From assembly GCA_020636435.1 (NCBI GenBank), contig JACJXX010000002.1:496001-560000 (forward strand): DNA of 64,000 nt, given 5' to 3'. The stretch is from Lewinellaceae bacterium (GTDB taxonomy: Bacteria > Bacteroidota > Bacteroidia > Chitinophagales > Saprospiraceae). The position numbers were made by a program, and so were the translations under genes. The notes under the pieces were generated by a model. It had not been told where the DNA came from. It made no database searches and was given only the letters and a program-made list of their open reading frames with translations. Below, in pieces: positions 7,926 through 15,466 of this stretch (positions are counted from its first letter, which is position 1; the number at the start of each line of letters is the position of its first letter).

Positions 7926-8443
7926 AGCGACTGCCAGACCCGGGAGCCGAAACTGAATATAGTACCAGGGTTCAGCTCCCCACTCCTGACCAGTTCCTTC
8001 GCATATTCAATAAAATGATCCAGGTCCAGCATATCTAAAGTTCCGCCCTGTTCGAAATGCATATTATAAATCTTGCCCACCGCGCCGGTAAAGAAGCCCA
8101 TCACGGCAGCCCGGGTGAGGCCTTTCGACCAGTTGCCGGTCCGTTCATTGGGGTTGAACAGGCTGCTGGCTCCATCGGAAAACAGGCGGGCGATGGTGCT
8201 GAAGGACAAGGCGCTGAGCACGGCCCTCACTTCCTGGGATTCAAACGGAATCTCGTAAGCTTCCGCCAGCTTTCTGACCATGCGGAATTGTACCCCCGTC
8301 ACAACGGCTACATCCAGCCCGGCGTAGGGAAGCAGGGCGGCGGCGGAAGCCAGCAGCACGTGGTTCTTGATGATGTCGTCGGCGGTTTCGGAGAGGGAAA
8401 TGTATTCCGCCGCAGCGGTGGAAGTACCGTTTTGTTCTTTCAT
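7922..8443 (-). CDS. DUF697 (YcjF-like) membrane-associated protein
   Basis: 173 aa. The segment AADDIIKNHVLLASAAALLPYAGLD and VAVVTGVQFRMVRKLAEAYE, followed by a second Gly/Ala-rich helix pair (GLTRAAVMGFFTGAVGKIYN), is the DUF697 pattern found in YcjF and in GTPase-associated membrane proteins. No GTPase domain is attached, so this is the short stand-alone form. Likely inner-membrane associated; molecular role unknown. It is flanked by repeat debris on both sides with no obvious operon partner. Confidence 0.75.
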   Translation of the reverse strand: MKEQNGTSTAAAEYISLSETADDIIKNHVLLASAAALLPYAGLDVAVVTGVQFRMVRKLAEAYEIPFESQEVRAVLSALSFSTIARLFSDGASSLFNPNERTGNWSKGLTRAAVMGFFTGAVGKIYNMHFEQGGTLDMLDLDHFIEYAKELVRSGELNPGTIFSFGSRVWQSL

Positions 8444-8581
8444 TTTTTCAGGGATTAAAGGAAGAGGACATGCCCCTCTAATTAAACTCCGGGCAGACAG
8501 GGCTTGTTTGATGTGCGGCGCTTTTATTTCCGTTGGATTACCAGCCTAAAGCTTCAGGTGCTTGGCTAAAGAGTTTTCTTA

Positions 8582-8740
8582 GGCACGAGGAAAAAATAAA
8601 GTGTACAATTATGGCGCAGTAATTTTTGTGCCAGGCAAGGCGCGAAGATCGAAGATAGCCATAGCTACCTGAGTGATGAGCAACGTAGCCTGGTGCAAAA
8701 AGAACAAGCCAGAATGGACAGTTTATTTGTTCGTCGTGCC
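8582..8740 (-). mobile_element. 159-bp MITE, copy 1 (TTA target duplication)
   Basis: One of three copies, all exactly 159 bp (8582-8740, 40950-41108, 61697-61855). Ends: GGCACGACGAA... and ...TTTCCTCGTGCC, i.e. imperfect terminal inverted repeats of about 20 bp. Flanks here are TTA on both sides (8579-8581, 8741-8743). This copy is inverted relative to the other two and carries about a dozen substitutions, so it is the oldest. A reading frame runs through all copies but has no own start or stop. Confidence 0.85.
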
Positions 8741-8822
8741 TTAATTCGGGAATTCCGCCCTGCTGTCTTTGCATTTCTTTCCATTTATTCCCTCTCCATC
8801 CGAATGGCCTTTCAGATCATGC

Positions 8823-8874
8823 AGTGGCCAGACGACTGCCTTTTGGCGCCCACAGGGCAAGTCGTCAGGCCACT
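8823..8874 (-). terminator. Stem-loop terminator candidate after the TspO-like gene
   Basis: Arms AGTGGCC-A-GACGACT-GCC and GGCAAGTCGTC-A-GGCCACT pair over ~18 bp with one bulge and one mismatch. It lies directly downstream of the minus-strand gene ending at 8886. There is no strong U-run. Confidence 0.5.
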
Positions 8875-8885
8875 TTCTTATTCAA

Positions 8886-9656
8886 TTAAACCCTTTTCAT
8901 CTGCAGGATTTTCACAACAGTACTGGCCACTAACAACCCGATACCCACCGCCGCCGCGACAACAATCGCCGGATATGCCATCTCCGCCGCTTCCGAACTG
9001 CGCCGGGCAATGATGCCCACCAGTGCCCAGGCTACCACCAAAGCGTAGAAAATATCGGATTGCCGCCAGGCGAACCACAGGCCCATGCCGATGGCCACTG
9101 CGATCATCGCCACGGCCCATACCGGTTCGGGGATGCCTCCTCCGCTCCATCCTAAATCCACCAGCACTGCCGCAGCATTGGCGATGGTGGCCACCGTGAT
9201 CCAGCCCAGGTAGACGCTGAAGGGCAGCGCTACCCACCAGCGGGCGCCCTTGCCTTCCAGGGCGGGCGTTGCATGTACCCGCCGGTAAATCATAATCAGG
9301 CTGCCCAGCAGGGCCAGCATGATGAGCAGGGAGAGCCCGGGCATCAGGTAGTGCCAGGCCAGTATCCAGGAGGCGTTGAACAGGCAGGAGAGGAAAAACC
9401 AGGGGCCGATGCGCTGCGGGACATTAGCTTCCGCCGCCGGCCGGGTGAACTGGTAAATGACAAAACCCAGCAGCAACAGGTAAATGATGCCCCAGATGCT
9501 GAAGGTGAAACCGGCGGGCACGAACAAGTTGGGGTACCGGCCCGATAGCTCGCCGGTGTTGTAGCCGTTGATGGGCAGTGCGTTGGCGAGCGTGTTGAGC
9601 GTGATGACCAGGGCGAAGCCGAGGGTATTGAGGATTTGGAGGGTTCTTTGTGACAT
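8886..9656 (-). CDS. TspO/MBR-related tryptophan-rich membrane protein
   Basis: 256 aa, about seven hydrophobic helices. The start ITLNTLANALPINGYNTGEL and RYPNLFVPAGFTFSIWGIIY resembles the 'tryptophan-rich sensory protein' group of Bacteroidota, a longer relative of TspO (typical TspO is ~160 aa with five helices). The signature N-x-F-x-P-x-G-x-x-F-x-x-W of TspO is recognisable as NLFVPAGFTFSIW. TspO proteins bind tetrapyrroles and affect oxidative-stress signalling; whether this relative does is unknown. Divergent from the EamA gene, with a hairpin in the shared 144-bp spacer. Confidence 0.75.
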   Translation of the reverse strand: MSQRTLQILNTLGFALVITLNTLANALPINGYNTGELSGRYPNLFVPAGFTFSIWGIIYLLLLGFVIYQFTRPAAEANVPQRIGPWFFLSCLFNASWILAWHYLMPGLSLLIMLALLGSLIMIYRRVHATPALEGKGARWWVALPFSVYLGWITVATIANAAAVLVDLGWSGGGIPEPVWAVAMIAVAIGMGLWFAWRQSDIFYALVVAWALVGIIARRSSEAAEMAYPAIVVAAAVGIGLLVASTVVKILQMKRV

Positions 9657-9744
9657 AAGTAAAGCAATGATTTTTTGGAAAGTTACAAATTAATAAATTT
9701 CCAGGCACAACATCAAAATTCCCCTTAAATTGCGGCCTCATCTG

Positions 9745-9783
9745 CAGCTGCCAGGAAGCATTAAAAAAGCTCCCTGGCAGCTG
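9745..9783. promoter_or_regulatory. Hairpin in the divergent spacer upstream of the EamA gene
   Basis: CAGCTGCCAGGAAGC and GCTCCCTGGCAGCTG pair over 14 of 15 positions around an A-rich 9-nt loop, ending 17 bp before the EamA ATG. It would sit in that mRNA's leader; function unknown. Confidence 0.4.
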
Positions 9784-9800
9784 TTCTGATTTAAAGGCTA

Positions 9801-10775
9801 ATGAAACCACAACCGCAACCATCACAAAGAAGCCTAATCATCGCTTCCTTTGCCGCCATCTACTTCATCTGGGGCAGCACCTACTTGTTCAACTACTTTG
9901 CCATTCAGGACATACCGCCCTTCCTCATGGCGGGCAGCCGCTTTCTGGCGGCGGGCGCCATCCTGTACGCCATCACCTGGGCGCGGGGGGCGGCGTTTCC
10001 TACCCGCCGGCAATGGGGCGCCGCCGGCCGCATGGGCTTTCTGTTCCTTACCCTGGGCACCGGCGGCACGGTGTGGGCGGAGCAGTGGGTGGATACCGGC
10101 ATCGCTGCTCTGATCATCGCCTTTCAGCCGCTGATGGTGGTGTTTATGTTGTGGGTGTTGTTCGCCAAGCGCCCAGGTGCCATGGTACTGGCGGGCGTAG
10201 CCCTGGGCGTGGCAGGCATGGTGCTGCTGGTAGGCCAGCAGCGCTTTGTTACCGACCGAAACACGATGATCGGCATGCTGGTCATCATCGGCAGTATGAC
10301 GAGCTGGTGTTACGGCTCGGTTACGCTCAGCAAAGCAGGGTTGCCGGAAAACCGCCTGCAGAGTTCTGCCATGCAGATGCTTATGGGCGGAAGCATTCTG
10401 ATCTTTCTTGCTCTGATCAGCGGCGACGGGCAGCGCTTCGACCCGGCCCTGCTCAGCTGGAAAGCGGGGCTGTCCTGGCTCTTCCTGGTCGTCTTCGGTT
10501 CCCTGGTGGCTTTTTCGGCCTTCACCTACCTGCTGCAGCACGTCAGCCCGGACAAGGTAGCGACCTCCAACTACGTCAACCCCGTGGTGGCGTTGTTCCT
10601 CGGCTGGGCCTTCAACAACGAGCTGATCACTCAGCAATCCATACTCGCCGCCCTGCTGATGCTGGCCGGGGTGTTTTTTATCAACTCGCGCCTGCAAGTG
10701 AAAGGAAAGCCGCCGCAAGCTGGAAATACTGGAGGGGTGGTTCGAAAGAGGAAATTGGCTGGGCTGGCGAGATAG
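9801..10775 (+). CDS. EamA/DMT-family inner-membrane exporter
   Basis: 324 aa with ten predicted transmembrane helices in two EamA repeats. Repeat one starts IIASFAAIYFIWGSTYLF (the W-G-S-x-F/Y motif of the drug/metabolite transporter superfamily, YedA/RhaT-like). Repeat two starts around residue 155 (MLVIIGSMTSWCYGSVTLSK). Likely exports a small metabolite or amino acid; the substrate cannot be read from sequence. The basic C-tail (VVRKRKLAGLAR) is cytoplasmic by the positive-inside rule. Single gene, convergent with the formate/nitrite channel gene. Confidence 0.88.
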   Translation: MKPQPQPSQRSLIIASFAAIYFIWGSTYLFNYFAIQDIPPFLMAGSRFLAAGAILYAITWARGAAFPTRRQWGAAGRMGFLFLTLGTGGTVWAEQWVDTGIAALIIAFQPLMVVFMLWVLFAKRPGAMVLAGVALGVAGMVLLVGQQRFVTDRNTMIGMLVIIGSMTSWCYGSVTLSKAGLPENRLQSSAMQMLMGGSILIFLALISGDGQRFDPALLSWKAGLSWLFLVVFGSLVAFSAFTYLLQHVSPDKVATSNYVNPVVALFLGWAFNNELITQQSILAALLMLAGVFFINSRLQVKGKPPQAGNTGGVVRKRKLAGLAR

Positions 10776-10831
10776 CATCGCACGGACAGCGCAAAGCTCA
10801 TGTTCGAATTCGCCTCTCTCCTGCTTCACCT

Positions 10832-11635
10832 TCAATTCTGGGCCACCTGAAACTTCAGGATAGAAACAAAAAATACCCCACCGATGATGTTGCCGATGGT
10901 TGCCCAGATTTGAGTAGAAAGATAATGAACAACCGTAATCTTTTCCGACACCAACAGGCCGGCGAAGACCTCCGCAGACCCGACGATGCTGTGGTGCAAG
11001 CCCCCCAGCCCGATCACCGCCGTCACCAGAATAACGACTACAATGCGGCTGATGGTCTCTTTGGAAGAAGTGGCCAGCCAGGACACCAGGCCCATCAGCC
11101 AGCCGGCGAGGATGGCGCTGCCCAGTATCACCCAGCCCTCGTATTCCACCAGGTGCAGGGCGATCTTTTCCAGGGCATGCTTCGTCACCAGGCCCATTTT
11201 CGGCCCCATTAAGGCGATGAAACCGCCAATGACATAGCCGCCCAGCAGGTTGCCGCCGTAGATAATCGCCCAGAGGCGGGCCAATCCGCCAACGGATTCC
11301 TTTCCGCTCAACACCGGCAAGACCGCCAGCGTAGTGTGCTCCGTGAACAGGGCCGAACGGCCGAGAATGACAAAAATGAACCCGATGGGGTAAGCAAAGG
11401 CGAGGACGACCTGCAGGGTCTCGAGAGACAGTTTTGCGCTGAACATGGTGTACAATACGCCGATGACCAGCAAGCTGAACCCAAGGTCCAGGCCCGCTGT
11501 CACGGCGGAAAGGAACAAAGCTTTGTCGCTTCGCTTGTACTCTTCCAGGCTTTCTTCGATCTGCTCTTCAACGATCCGTTCGAGTGATTTGGGCCGGCTG
11601 GCCTGCCGCTCCACCTGGTTTTTTTCATCGATCAT
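10832..11635 (-). CDS. Formate/nitrite transporter (FNT) family protein
   Basis: 267 aa. A ~35-residue charged cytoplasmic N-terminus (PKSLERIVEEQIEESLEEYK) precedes six transmembrane helices. The FNT slit-forming motifs are visible: LGRSALFTEHTTLAVLPVLS (helix 2 region) and GLGGLHHSIVGSAEVFAGLL, where the paired H-H corresponds to the channel's central-histidine loop. FNT pentamers conduct formate, nitrite, hydrosulfide or related weak acids. The long N-terminal extension puts it in the YfdC-like subgroup with uncertain substrate. A 22-bp inverted repeat separates it from the upstream sigma-factor gene. Confidence 0.85.
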   Translation of the reverse strand: MIDEKNQVERQASRPKSLERIVEEQIEESLEEYKRSDKALFLSAVTAGLDLGFSLLVIGVLYTMFSAKLSLETLQVVLAFAYPIGFIFVILGRSALFTEHTTLAVLPVLSGKESVGGLARLWAIIYGGNLLGGYVIGGFIALMGPKMGLVTKHALEKIALHLVEYEGWVILGSAILAGWLMGLVSWLATSSKETISRIVVVILVTAVIGLGGLHHSIVGSAEVFAGLLVSEKITVVHYLSTQIWATIGNIIGGVFFVSILKFQVAQN

Positions 11636-11708
11636 AGGAGATATTTTGATTGTTCTCCTCTTAAACCAGCCGGGGCGGCCTACATGTTCGAAGAAGGGAG
11701 GGAAGTTG

Positions 11709-11767
11709 GTTGATTGGTTGATTAGGTTGATACGTTACCGCCGCTTCAACCTAATCAACCAATCAAC
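11709..11767. terminator. 22-bp inverted repeat between the sigma factor and FNT genes
   Basis: Arms at 11709-11730 and 11746-11767 are exact reverse complements (core GATTGGTTGATTAGGTTGA), loop 15 nt. It lies after the minus-strand sigma-factor stop, so it could terminate that transcript. It belongs to the TTGATTGG-type low-complexity sequences that recur in spacers here. Confidence 0.45.
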
Positions 11768-11788
11768 TCCGTCAACCAATCAACCTAA

Positions 11789-12403
11789 CTAATTCATCAA
11801 CTGCTGATGGAACTGCTGTTCCACCACTTCCCTGAGGCGCCGGCGGGCGCGGAGAAGGCGGGTTTTGACGTTCGATTCCGTCAGGCCGGTAGCCTGGCAA
11901 ATCTCATCCACCGACAAGCCTTTGAGGTAGAACTGGTCGAGTACCGATGCGTCTTTAGCAGGCAGCTGGCTCAGGGCCCGTTGTACCCACAGGCTGGTTT
12001 CCTGCCGTTCTAAGCGTTCCAGCGCTTCGGGAATGCCGGCCCGGTCGTAAGCTTCCGTCAGCGTATCGGCCGTTACAACTTCATAAGGTTTGCGCTTGCT
12101 TTTGTAGCGGTTGATCGCCGTGGAGATGGCGATGCGGCAGAGCCAGGACGACAGCTTGCACTCGCGGCGAAAGCCGGGCAGGGCTTTGTACATCCGGACG
12201 AAAGTATCCTGGATGGCCTCCTGGATGTCTTCTTCCTCCTTGAGGTAGCGGGTGATGACTGCCCGCAGCATCCGCTCGTGCCGCTGGACGATCAGAGAAT
12301 AAGCCATCTGGCTGCCGGCCAGGGCCATATCGGCCAGCGTGTCATCGGATGATAGAGCATGAGGTGTTTCTAAGGTGCCGGTTTTTACAATTGTGGTTGT
12401 CAT
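11789..12403 (-). CDS. ECF-type RNA polymerase sigma factor
   Basis: 204 aa from MTTTIVKTG (ATG 12403); the frame stays open to 12724, but that leader is not sigma-like. Region 2: MAYSLIVQRHERMLRAVITR ... EEDIQEAIQDTFVRMYKALP, then the DNA-melting/-10 contact segment KLSSWLCRIAISTAINRYKS. Region 4: LPAKDASVLDQFYLKGLSVD and EICQATGLTESNVKTRLLRA, a typical HTH that reads the -35 element. ECF factors redirect RNA polymerase to stress or envelope regulons. No anti-sigma gene is adjacent: the next gene downstream on the strand is the FNT channel. Confidence 0.9.
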   Translation of the reverse strand: MTTTIVKTGTLETPHALSSDDTLADMALAGSQMAYSLIVQRHERMLRAVITRYLKEEEDIQEAIQDTFVRMYKALPGFRRECKLSSWLCRIAISTAINRYKSKRKPYEVVTADTLTEAYDRAGIPEALERLERQETSLWVQRALSQLPAKDASVLDQFYLKGLSVDEICQATGLTESNVKTRLLRARRRLREVVEQQFHQQLMN

Positions 12404-12551
12404 GTTGGGTGAATTTATTTTGATTACCGATACCACAAATGTATTCCCTAAAGCGATGTTGGAAAAATGAGTTTTTATGATCGGCGGGTTTGGCTTTATA
12501 GTTGCCGGAAATAGAGATGTCGGCGTAGATAGAAAAAAAAGAACAAGGACG

Positions 12552-12598
12552 CCGCATATTTTGCAATTTTTTGCAAAGAATAACTGCACAATATGCGG
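12552..12598. other. Hairpin in the AT-rich spacer 12404-12840
   Basis: CCGCATATTTTGCA / TGCACAATATGCGG pair over 13 of 14 bp around a 19-nt loop. The rest of this 437-bp divergent spacer shows no gene; it must hold the promoters of the sigma-factor gene and the small membrane-protein gene, but no clear consensus was found. Confidence 0.4.
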
Positions 12599-12840
12599 CA
12601 TTCTTGTTTTCAAACCATCCAACTCCTGGGCCGGGGGGTGACAGTTTGACATAGGTGAGACTAAAGTTTGGAATTTGACAGGGTTCTCAAACGGGACAGA
12701 TTTGGGGTGTGGGTAAAAAAGCATATAACGACATTGTGAGTTAGGAGGGAAAGGGGTATTTTGTGGAGGGCATTTTCTCTATTGAGAGAAGGGGATATGA
12801 ATATATAAACAATGAAGTCGACCTCAATTTACGTACAAAA

Positions 12841-13224
12841 ATGAAAAGTAAAATACTCAATCTTAGCTTAATACTTACATCGCTCATTGGATATTTAGAG
12901 TGGGGAGGAAACAATAAAATGTTTCTATTTCAAGGTGAAATTGAAATAGTGTCAAAACTTTTCAACGACCCAACTTCGGTTATTCACCCGTTTACATTAC
13001 TTCCGTTAATTGGGCAAATATTGCTTGCCTTCACCCTATTCCAAAAGAATCCAAGTAAAATAATTACCTTTTTGGGATTGGGAGGAATAGGTCTTTTGCT
13101 ATTATTTATGTTTGTAATAGGTATAATGAGTGCAAATTTTAAGATTCTAATTTCAACTGTACCTTTTTTAGTTACGGGGATTTTGGTAATAAGGTATCAT
13201 CGAGAAAAAAAAATTAATTCATAG
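12841..13224 (+). CDS. Small four-helix membrane protein, AT-rich
   Basis: 127 aa beginning MKSKILNLSLILTSLIGYLE. The upstream in-frame ATG at 12763 would add 26 residues without hydrophobic character, so the later start before the first membrane helix is preferred. Four hydrophobic segments: 5-20, ~50-68, ~75-97 and ~103-120 (GLGGIGLLLLFMFVIGIM is the clearest). Codon use and base composition (about one-third GC) differ sharply from the ~55 % GC neighbours, suggesting recent acquisition. It abuts a repeat element. No family assigned. Confidence 0.6.
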   Translation: MKSKILNLSLILTSLIGYLEWGGNNKMFLFQGEIEIVSKLFNDPTSVIHPFTLLPLIGQILLAFTLFQKNPSKIITFLGLGGIGLLLLFMFVIGIMSANFKILISTVPFLVTGILVIRYHREKKINS

Positions 13225-13263
13225 AATAATACACTGAATAAGAAAGCCGAACCGTTTAATCGA

Positions 13264-13754
13264 GTAACTTCTCAATAAATTCCGTTTGACTGTCGGCCTT
13301 ACAGAACTTTAAACAGGCATATGCCCCATTTACCAGGGCCTGACGGCCCTGGCAATGGACTGTCGTCCCTCCGGGCTACGGTTTACACACATCTTTACGA
13401 AATGTTGATATCCAGAGTCCCGGAGGGACGAAAGCTCGTTGCCAGGGCCACAGGCCCTGGTTTAAAAGCCAGGCAGCCAGAGAGTCCTGTAAGGACGACA
13501 GATTTGCGCGATGAGAACCCGGGAAAATTGCCCCACCGGGCCCCGAATCTGTCGCTCTTACAGAGCTCTCTTGGCTTCACATAGCTATCCAGGGCCTGGC
13601 GGCCCTGGCAAGGGGCTATCATCCCTACGGGATTGAGACCAGGAGCCGCCGGGCAAAGCACTACAGTCCGGCGGCTGTCAGCCCACTGGAAAAACTGGCG
13701 TAAACTTATGTGTAAACCGTAGCCCTCCGGGACTTGCATTTATTGAGAAGTTCC
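13264..13754. mobile_element. 491-bp non-autonomous element with 8-bp target duplication
   Basis: Ends GTAACTTCTCAATAAA and TTTATTGAGAAGTTCC form ~14-bp terminal inverted repeats, flanked by TTAATCGA on both sides (13256-13263 and 13755-13762). The interior is GC-rich and full of nested palindromes such as CCAGGGCCTGACGGCCCTGG and CCTGTAAGGACGACAGA, with no credible gene. A 151-bp relative with the same ends is at 19617-19767. An 8-bp duplication is compatible with IS1595-like or similar transposases; the family assignment is inference. Confidence 0.82.
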
Positions 13755-13864
13755 TTAATCGAGTGCGGATGAGATTTAAATCGACACTTTTTTTCCACAG
13801 TGGCAACCATTCAGCAATCTAGCGCTATAAGTGCTAAATCATGTCCACTATGCAGGCAAAATTT

Positions 13865-13938
13865 CACGCAGAGGCGCAGCGGCGCAAAGATTTGAGATAC
13901 AATGGCTTGAGTCCTCTGCGCCTTTGCGCCTCTGCGTG
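13865..13938. repeat. Hairpin repeat (CACGCAGAGGCGCA type)
   Basis: Arms CACGCAGAGGCGCA-GC-GGCGCAAAGA and TCCTCTGCGCCTTTGCGCCT/CTGCGTG are near-perfect reverse complements around a ~21-nt centre. It is a REP-like palindromic unit of a kind scattered in many bacterial genomes. Confidence 0.6.
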
Positions 13939-13998
13939 CCTCATTATGGTAGAAACTTAGTGCCGGAGGCACTAGTGCCTCCGGCACTAAATAAAGGG

Positions 13999-14784
13999 TC
14001 AATTAGCCGCCCTTTCAGCGGCTTTTAGGAAGCCTTTGAATTTCCATTTCAGGGGCTTTGCCAGGCAACGGTTATAAAAGCCGATGTAAGCTTCAATCTT
14101 TTGTTCGAGTTCTTTGACAGAAAGGAAACTGCCATGCTTAATGACTTGGCGCTGCAGCCTGCCGAACCAGTTCTCTATGGGGTTGAGCCAGGAACAGTGC
14201 TTGGGCGTGTAGACAAAGCGGATGCGGTGCTGAGGATCTTCTAAAAAAGCCTGGCGGCTTGCCATGCTTTTGAGGATGCCGCGAGATTCTTTTTTGCCCA
14301 AATCCCCGTCAAAGCCGATTTCTTGGGCCACCAATTCTACCAGGGAAGCCGACAGGTGGATATTCAGGTTGTCGAGCAGGAAGGCAACGGAATCCCCCGG
14401 AGGCAGGGCCATGAGGGTAGCCTGGATGAAAGCGATAAAATCTTCTTCGGTACGGGTAGGGTGAAGCCGGAATTGGATGAGCCGGCCAGTGGCTACTTCA
14501 TAGGCGGCGATCAAACAAGTAGTGCCGTGGCGGACATACTCGGGGTCCTGCCGGCGGGGTTGCCCCTTTTTCATGGGCCGGCTGGCAATGCGTTCCAAAG
14601 CTTGGATGCCGGTTTTCTCGTCCACGCTTATCAGGTGCGCCTTGCTTGGCTCTTGGCTGCCTGCCGAGCTTTTGACGGACTGCAAGATCAACTGGCAAAT
14701 CAGGGCTACGCGGGCAACGAAAGCGCTCCAATCTTCAATCTTGGGGAAGAGCCAGTAGCGCGACCTATGCGGTTGGAGCTCGTT
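13999..14784 (-). CDS. IS630 transposase, DDE catalytic domain (second frame)
   Basis: Frame from 14784 begins NELQPHRSRYWLFPKIEDW, a canonical IS630 junction, and continues to the catalytic triad: LISVDEKTGIQA (first Asp), VAFLLDNLNIHLS (second Asp) and CSWLNPIENWFGRLQ (Glu), ending AAERAAN at 13999. Together with the first frame it makes a normal-length IS630 transposase (~430 aa). It has no credible start of its own, so it is either expressed by frameshifting near the A6GG tract at 14785-14792 or dead. See the first-frame entry. Confidence 0.75.
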   Translation of the reverse strand, partial: NELQPHRSRYWLFPKIEDWSAFVARVALICQLILQSVKSSAGSQEPSKAHLISVDEKTGIQALERIASRPMKKGQPRRQDPEYVRHGTTCLIAAYEVATGRLIQFRLHPTRTEEDFIAFIQATLMALPPGDSVAFLLDNLNIHLSASLVELVAQEIGFDGDLGKKESRGILKSMASRQAFLEDPQHRIRFVYTPKHCSWLNPIENWFGRLQRQVIKHGSFLSVKELEQKIEAYIGFYNRCLAKPLKWKFKGFLKAAERAAN

Positions 14785-15292
14785 CCTTTTTTAAAATCAC
14801 CCCTACGTACCGTGGGGAGATCCGATCTACCAAGCCTTGTTCCTCGGCTACTATAGATAATAGCTCGTGAGTCCACTGTGTAACGGGAATACTGTAATCG
14901 CAAGGCTTCCTGCAGGCCAATGCCGTTATCTGCTGTTCCTGCTCCAGCGTAATCGTTTTAGGGGCTCCGGGACGGGCAGCGTCTTTGAGCAGGCTTAACA
15001 TTTGCCGGAGTAATTCCAAGTCGCTAACCCCTTGTCCGTTTGGCCCTTGTTCAAATTCGCACAGCGCCTTATAGCTCGTTATCCAGCGCCTGCGCCAGCG
15101 CCTAACCCGTTTGATGTTCATGTTCAAATCCCGGGACAAAGCTAAATTGCTCTGGCCCGCATAGGCTCCTAAAACAATGCTGATGCGTGCGCGCTGATAC
15201 TCTGCCGTGCTTCGCCGGCTATAGTGCCGCTCTAATATGCCCTTTTGTCGCTCGCTAAGGAGCAACGGCGGCAGGGGGCGTCCTTTACCCAT
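14765..15292 (-). CDS. IS630 transposase, N-terminal DNA-binding part (first frame)
   Basis: 175 aa. The start MGKGRPLPPLLLSERQKGIL lies just inside the right inverted repeat. Two helix-turn-helix units are visible (YQRARISIVLGAYAGQSNLA and LSRDLNMNIKRVRRWRRRW, and a second around RKPCDYSIPVTQWTHELL), as in the paired-like domains of IS630 transposases. Identity with the family continues to RYVGVILKK, after which the frame ends quickly (ERAPTA, stop 14765). Skipping one G after AAAAAAG (a +1 shift) restores NELQPHR, so the locus is one gene split by a single base. Confidence 0.75.
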   Translation of the reverse strand: MGKGRPLPPLLLSERQKGILERHYSRRSTAEYQRARISIVLGAYAGQSNLALSRDLNMNIKRVRRWRRRWITSYKALCEFEQGPNGQGVSDLELLRQMLSLLKDAARPGAPKTITLEQEQQITALACRKPCDYSIPVTQWTHELLSIVAEEQGLVDRISPRYVGVILKKERAPTA

Positions 15293-15371
15293 AGGTGGTT
15301 CCTTTTTGTCAAAGAACTATAACGAAAGTTTTATCCCTTTATTTAGTGCCGGAGGCACTAGTGAAAGCGGC

Positions 15372-15443
15372 ACGAAATAACGGGTTATATTATGATACTG
15401 GAACCCTGCATTTAAGGGCTGGCGAATTAGCCCGTTATTTCGT
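15372..15443. repeat. Small inverted-repeat element next to IS630
   Basis: ACGAAATAACGGGTTA (15372-15387) and TAGCCCGTTATTTCGT (15428-15443) are inverted with one mismatch around a 40-bp centre. It lies between the IS and the response-regulator stop and is bordered by CACTAGTG on both sides; perhaps a tiny MITE or terminator. Confidence 0.5.
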
Positions 15444-15466
15444 TCTAGTCGCACTAGTGCCTCGCC

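Larger units (their letters stand above)
13973..15360 (-). mobile_element. IS630-family insertion sequence (1,388 bp)
   Basis: Identical 26-bp inverted ends beginning TAGTGCCTCCGGCACTAAAT (13973-13998 and 15335-15360), both with outer TA as expected for the TA-targeting IS630/Tc1/mariner group. Between them lies one transposase locus in two frames on the minus strand. The stop codon of the second frame touches the left inverted repeat. Just outside the left end another GTGCCGGAGGCAC arm makes a perfect 34-bp palindrome (13957-13990), so the element landed next to, or carries, a palindromic motif. Confidence 0.85.

Noticed and set aside
8538..8774. Reading frame running through MITE copy 1, also present in copy 3 (61654-61858), as a possible conserved peptide
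   Set aside because: The frame has no start or stop of its own, extends into unrelated flanks, and its similarity follows from nucleotide identity of the repeat.
11789..12724. 311-aa version of the first ECF sigma factor starting at 12724
   Set aside because: The first ~107 residues lack sigma features and read through an AT-rich spacer with a hairpin; the ATG at 12403 gives a standard-length protein.
13321..13739. ORFs within the 491-bp element (plus 13321-13584, minus 13395-13739) as genes
   Set aside because: They are translations of palindromic repeats within a TIR-bounded element and have no protein-like composition.
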